Source: Clostridiales bacterium (GTDB taxonomy: Bacteria; Bacillota; Clostridia; Oscillospirales; Oscillospiraceae). Taken from it: a DNA stretch of 14,026 nt. A program made the position numbers and the translations under genes. Positions 12,038-14,026 of the stretch are shown piece by piece (positions within the stretch are counted from its first letter, which is position 1; each line of letters opens with the position of its first letter). The notes below the pieces were generated by a model that did not search any database, was not told where the DNA came from, and saw only the letters and a program-made list of their open reading frames with translations. The stretch is taken from assembly GCA_009774055.1 (NCBI GenBank), contig VSNB01000064.1, forward strand, positions 1 to 14,026. The letters run 5' to 3'.

Positions 12038-13459
12038 TTATTTTCTAAGCCGTTTTTCGTTGTCAAAATATTCCCTGGTCAGCTTAAAGACCACCGGGCA
12101 CAGGAGGATCAATCCAATCAGGTTGGGAATCGCCATAAGGCCGTTGAGGGTGTCGGCAATGGCCCAGGCCAGGGACAGGTCCATGGTGGCGCTGATGATG
12201 ACCACCAGAGTGAAGATGATCTGATAAGGCTTCACAGCCTTCTCCCCCAGCAGGTACTCCCAGCAGCGGGTGCCGTAGAGGCCCCAGCTCAGGACGGTGG
12301 ACAGGGCGAAGAGGCTCAGTCCGATGGCGATGATCAGCGCGCCGGCCTTGCCGCCGAAGACGGTGCCAAGAGCCATAGCGTTCAAGGCGGTGCTGCCGGG
12401 CACGCCGTAGTTAAGGGTACTGGCGTCCAGGGTCAGCAGCAGGGTCAGACCGGACAGGGTGCAGATAACGATGGTGTCCATGAACACCTCGAAGATACCG
12501 TAGAGGCCCTGCTTGACGGGGTTCGTCTCGGAGGTGGCCGCATGGGCGATAGGAGCGGAACCGAGGCCGGCCTCGTTGGAGAATACGCCGCGCTTAACGC
12601 CCCAGGTGATGCAGGTCTTGATACCCACGCCGGCGGCGCCGCCAGTGACGGCCGCAGGAGTGAATGCGCCCTGGAAGATCATGCCGAAGACGGTAGGCAC
12701 CTTAGTGACATTAAGAGCGATAACGACCAGGCAGGCCGCAATATAGATAATGGACATGATGGGCACCAGGAACTCGGTAACTTCGCCGATACGCTTGATG
12801 CCGCCCACCAGCACTACGCCGATCACAGCCATCAGGATCACAGCCACAACGATGTTGATGACCATCTGATGGTCCGCAGCGGCGGGAACAAAGGACTGGA
12901 TAGCGGTATTGATCGAGTCGGTGATATTACCGACCTGCACAGCATTGCCGATGCCGAAGGAGGCCAAGCCGCCCAGTACGCAGAATACCGCGCCCAGCCA
13001 CTTCCAGTTCTTGCCCAGGCCGTTCTTGATGTAGTACATGGGGCCGCCTACCCAGTCGCCCAGGACGTTGCGCTCCCGGTATTTCACCGACAGCAGCACC
13101 TCGGAGTACTTGGTGGCCATGCCCAGCAGGGCGGACACCCACAGCCAGAAAATCGCTCCCGCGCCGCCCAGGGTGACGGCGGTGGTGATACCGGCGATGT
13201 TGCCGGTGCCTACGGTAGCCGCCAGGGCGGTGGTCAGGGCCTGGAGGGGGGTAACCTCGCCGGCTTTGGCTTCCTGTTTTTTGAACATCTTGCCTACGGT
13301 GTTCTTCATGGCATAGCCGAACTTCCGGAACTGGAAGCCCTTCAAGCCCACCGTCAGGATGATGCCCGCGCCCATCAGCAGGAATAGGGCCGGGATCCCC
13401 CACACGATGTCGTTAAGCCATGAGTTTCCTGCTGCGACTGCGCTATAGATCTGTTCCAT
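12038..13459 (-). CDS. Sodium:alanine/glycine symporter (AgcS family)
   Basis: The 473-residue polytopic membrane protein probably imports alanine or glycine with Na+. Many hydrophobic helices are visible (about 10-11), beginning IPALFLLMGAGIILTVGL near residue 22. AgcS hallmarks are TTALAATVGTGNIAGITTAV (about 76-95), GGAGAIFWLWVSALLGMATK (about 98-117), GGPMYYIKNGLG, and RGVFSNEAGLGSAPIAHAAT in the second half. The length matches the family. The ATG at 13459 has AAGGAG upstream, preceded by a leader of about 340 nt holding a tandem glycine riboswitch and a terminator. That strongly suggests glycine as substrate or signal. It is transcribed alone and ends in a shared bidirectional terminator. 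Confidence 0.95.
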   Translation of the reverse strand: MEQIYSAVAAGNSWLNDIVWGIPALFLLMGAGIILTVGLKGFQFRKFGYAMKNTVGKMFKKQEAKAGEVTPLQALTTALAATVGTGNIAGITTAVTLGGAGAIFWLWVSALLGMATKYSEVLLSVKYRERNVLGDWVGGPMYYIKNGLGKNWKWLGAVFCVLGGLASFGIGNAVQVGNITDSINTAIQSFVPAAADHQMVINIVVAVILMAVIGVVLVGGIKRIGEVTEFLVPIMSIIYIAACLVVIALNVTKVPTVFGMIFQGAFTPAAVTGGAAGVGIKTCITWGVKRGVFSNEAGLGSAPIAHAATSETNPVKQGLYGIFEVFMDTIVICTLSGLTLLLTLDASTLNYGVPGSTALNAMALGTVFGGKAGALIIAIGLSLFALSTVLSWGLYGTRCWEYLLGEKAVKPYQIIFTLVVIISATMDLSLAWAIADTLNGLMAIPNLIGLILLCPVVFKLTREYFDNEKRLRK

Positions 13460-13495
13460 ACTCTTCTCTCCTTTTCCTTTTTCAATTTACACATC

Positions 13496-13531
13496 AAAAG
13501 AAAATGCGGGGAGGCGCCAACGCCTCCCCGC
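13496..13531 (-). terminator. Intrinsic terminator in the symporter leader (riboswitch expression platform)
   Basis: On the minus strand, GCGGGGAGGCG (13531-13521) pairs perfectly with CGCCTCCCCGC (13516-13506) over a TTGG loop. The T-rich stretch ATTTTCTTTT follows (13505-13496). It lies between the glycine aptamers and the symporter start, so premature termination here would switch the gene off. Confidence 0.85.
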
Positions 13532-13561
13532 TGCTCTCAAAGACAGAAAAAATGAATCCCT

Positions 13562-13589
13562 CCCCCCCTGGATTTCCCGCTCGGGGGGG
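13562..13589 (-). other. C7/G7 hairpin after the glycine aptamers
   Basis: On the minus strand a run of seven C's (13589-13583) can pair with seven G's (13568-13562) over a 14-nt loop, with six T's 9 nt further on (13552-13547). It could be a second terminator, or an alternative partner in the riboswitch's switching between structures. The long homopolymer runs also make it prone to slippage. Confidence 0.4.
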
Positions 13590-13602
13590 CAACATTAATC
13601 AA

Positions 13603-13782
13603 TCCTGTCCTTTTGCCTGAGAGATTACGGCTTGACCGCTTGCACCTTCGGCATCCGCCTATTCGCGGAGTTCTCCAGAACCTCGTCCGCCCGCAGTCCC
13701 GCCTCACGGCACCTGTACGATTTACGCCTTCGGTGGGAGGCCGCTTTCTTTTCCAAGGGCCTCCGCTCTCCTGCGGACATCT
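13603..13782 (-). promoter_or_regulatory. Tandem glycine riboswitch
   Basis: Read on the minus strand, two glycine aptamers follow each other. Aptamer I (about 13777-13691) has P1 from CCGCAG (13776-13771) pairing with CTGCGG (13696-13691), then GGAGAGCGG and the core CCACCGAAGGCGTAAATCG. Its 3' part, GAGGCGGGACTGCGG, diverges somewhat from consensus. Aptamer II (about 13683-13603) has TTCTGGAGAAC, the core GCCGAAGGTGCAAGCGG, and the hallmark ATCTCTCAGGCAAAAGGACA. The short gap between the two is typical of cooperative tandem switches. It lies downstream of a promoter at 13834-13806 and upstream of a terminator and an AgcS symporter gene. For a transporter, glycine-induced shut-off is the likely logic, but the direction is not proven by the sequence. 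Confidence 0.92.
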
Positions 13783-13805
13783 TCCGATATGTAGTTGATG
13801 AGCTT

Positions 13806-13834
13806 ATTGTAACAGATAAACGCCTTTAACGCAA
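13806..13834 (-). promoter_or_regulatory. Promoter of the riboswitch-symporter transcript
   Basis: On the minus strand, TTGCGT (13834-13829), a 17-bp spacer and TACAAT (13811-13806) form a reasonable sigma-A promoter. Initiation would fall around 13799, about 20 nt before the first aptamer, as expected for a riboswitch leader. Confidence 0.65.
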
Positions 13835-13867
13835 GTGGGATTTTACAAAAACTTCACATTTTTCCTC

Positions 13868-13896
13868 TTGACATCCCTCGACATTCAAATGAAAAT
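13868..13896 (+). promoter_or_regulatory. Candidate promoter of the gene at the right edge
   Basis: TTGACA (13868-13873), a 17-bp spacer and GAAAAT (13891-13896) combine a perfect -35 with a 4/6 -10. It points away from the symporter promoter towards the CDS starting at 13949. Confidence 0.5.
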
Positions 13897-13948
13897 AAGA
13901 AGCGGTAAAAAATGCTCTGCAGCCTATGCCGCAGAAAGGAGGCTCGCC

Positions 13949-14026
13949 ATGACTCTCTCCGATGCCCTATTGACCCGGTCCTCCTGCCGGGAGTTTTTGC
14001 CCCAGCCCCTCTCCCCTGTCCAGCGG
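13949..14026 (+). CDS. Nitroreductase-like protein, N-terminal fragment cut by window edge
   Basis: Only the first 26 codons are inside the window. The ATG at 13949 has a strong AAAGGAGG (13935-13942) 6 nt upstream, and the frame runs open to the end. The sequence MTLSDALLTRSSCREFLPQP resembles the N-terminal FMN-phosphate segment of nitroreductases (ai-x-x-R-x-S-x-R-x-F), with LSPVQR continuing as the usual 'pls-x-e-x-l' turn. The family call rests on this short stretch only. It is divergent from the riboswitch-controlled symporter and shares no obvious regulation with it. Confidence 0.6.
   Translation, partial: MTLSDALLTRSSCREFLPQPLSPVQR

Noticed and set aside
12542..13387. Plus-strand open frame of about 280 codons opposite the symporter
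   Set aside because: The translation is Gly/Asp/His/Gln-rich without recognisable motifs, while the minus strand is a full AgcS symporter with all signatures.
1..14026. CRISPR array, tRNA, rRNA, phage or anti-phage defence genes
   Set aside because: No regularly spaced direct repeats, no tRNA-like TTCGA cloverleaf blocks, and no proteins with nuclease, toxin, integrase or capsid motifs were seen.

Overview
The window is about 57% GC by eye and has a Gram-positive anaerobe character: AGGAGG-type Shine-Dalgarno sites, sigma-A-like promoters, an ECF sigma factor paired with a membrane partner, an HxlR regulator, and a glycine riboswitch ahead of an AgcS-type symporter. Together these suggest a gut clostridial (Oscillospiraceae/Flavonifractor-like) genome. 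The lineage is inferred from sequence style, not from a database match.

Layout. (1) 1-4554, plus strand: the distal part of a histidine operon, hisC (5' end cut off by the window), hisB, hisH, hisA, hisF and the fused hisIE. Start and stop codons overlap at hisC/hisB and hisA/hisF, which fits one co-translated unit. A non-coding, inverted-repeat-bounded element of about 150 bp separates hisF from hisIE, and an unused Shine-Dalgarno sits directly on the hisF stop. (2) 4555-4801: three consecutive hairpins between convergent genes. (3) 4802-6607, minus strand: an ECF sigma factor and, 15 bp downstream, a single-span membrane protein with a large outer domain, probably its regulator. (4) 6608-7091: no gene of ordinary size; it holds a 160-bp IS5-like MITE with a TTA target duplication, an inverted repeat overlapping a promoter, and a leader. 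(5) 7092-8324, plus strand: a 41-residue small ORF coupled by ATGA to a membrane zinc-ribbon protein, then ispE of the MEP isoprenoid pathway. (6) 8430-10539: an independently transcribed chemoreceptor with a consensus promoter and a strong terminator. (7) 10598-10936: a small one-helix membrane protein whose leader may hide its ribosome-binding site. (8) 10942-11983: a divergent nitroreductase / HxlR regulator pair, resembling the YodB/HypR thiol-redox switches. (9) 12038-13834, minus strand: an AgcS sodium:alanine/glycine symporter under a tandem glycine riboswitch and intrinsic terminator. (10) 13868-14026: a divergent promoter and the first 26 codons of a probable second nitroreductase-like protein.

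Most genes are standard housekeeping or accessory functions. I see no defence system, CRISPR array, prophage, rRNA or tRNA. The least explained items are the two MITE-like elements, the coupled 41-residue ORF, the 12-bp inverted repeat in front of the 74-residue membrane protein, and a 12-mer shared by the divergent promoters that flank the second MITE.
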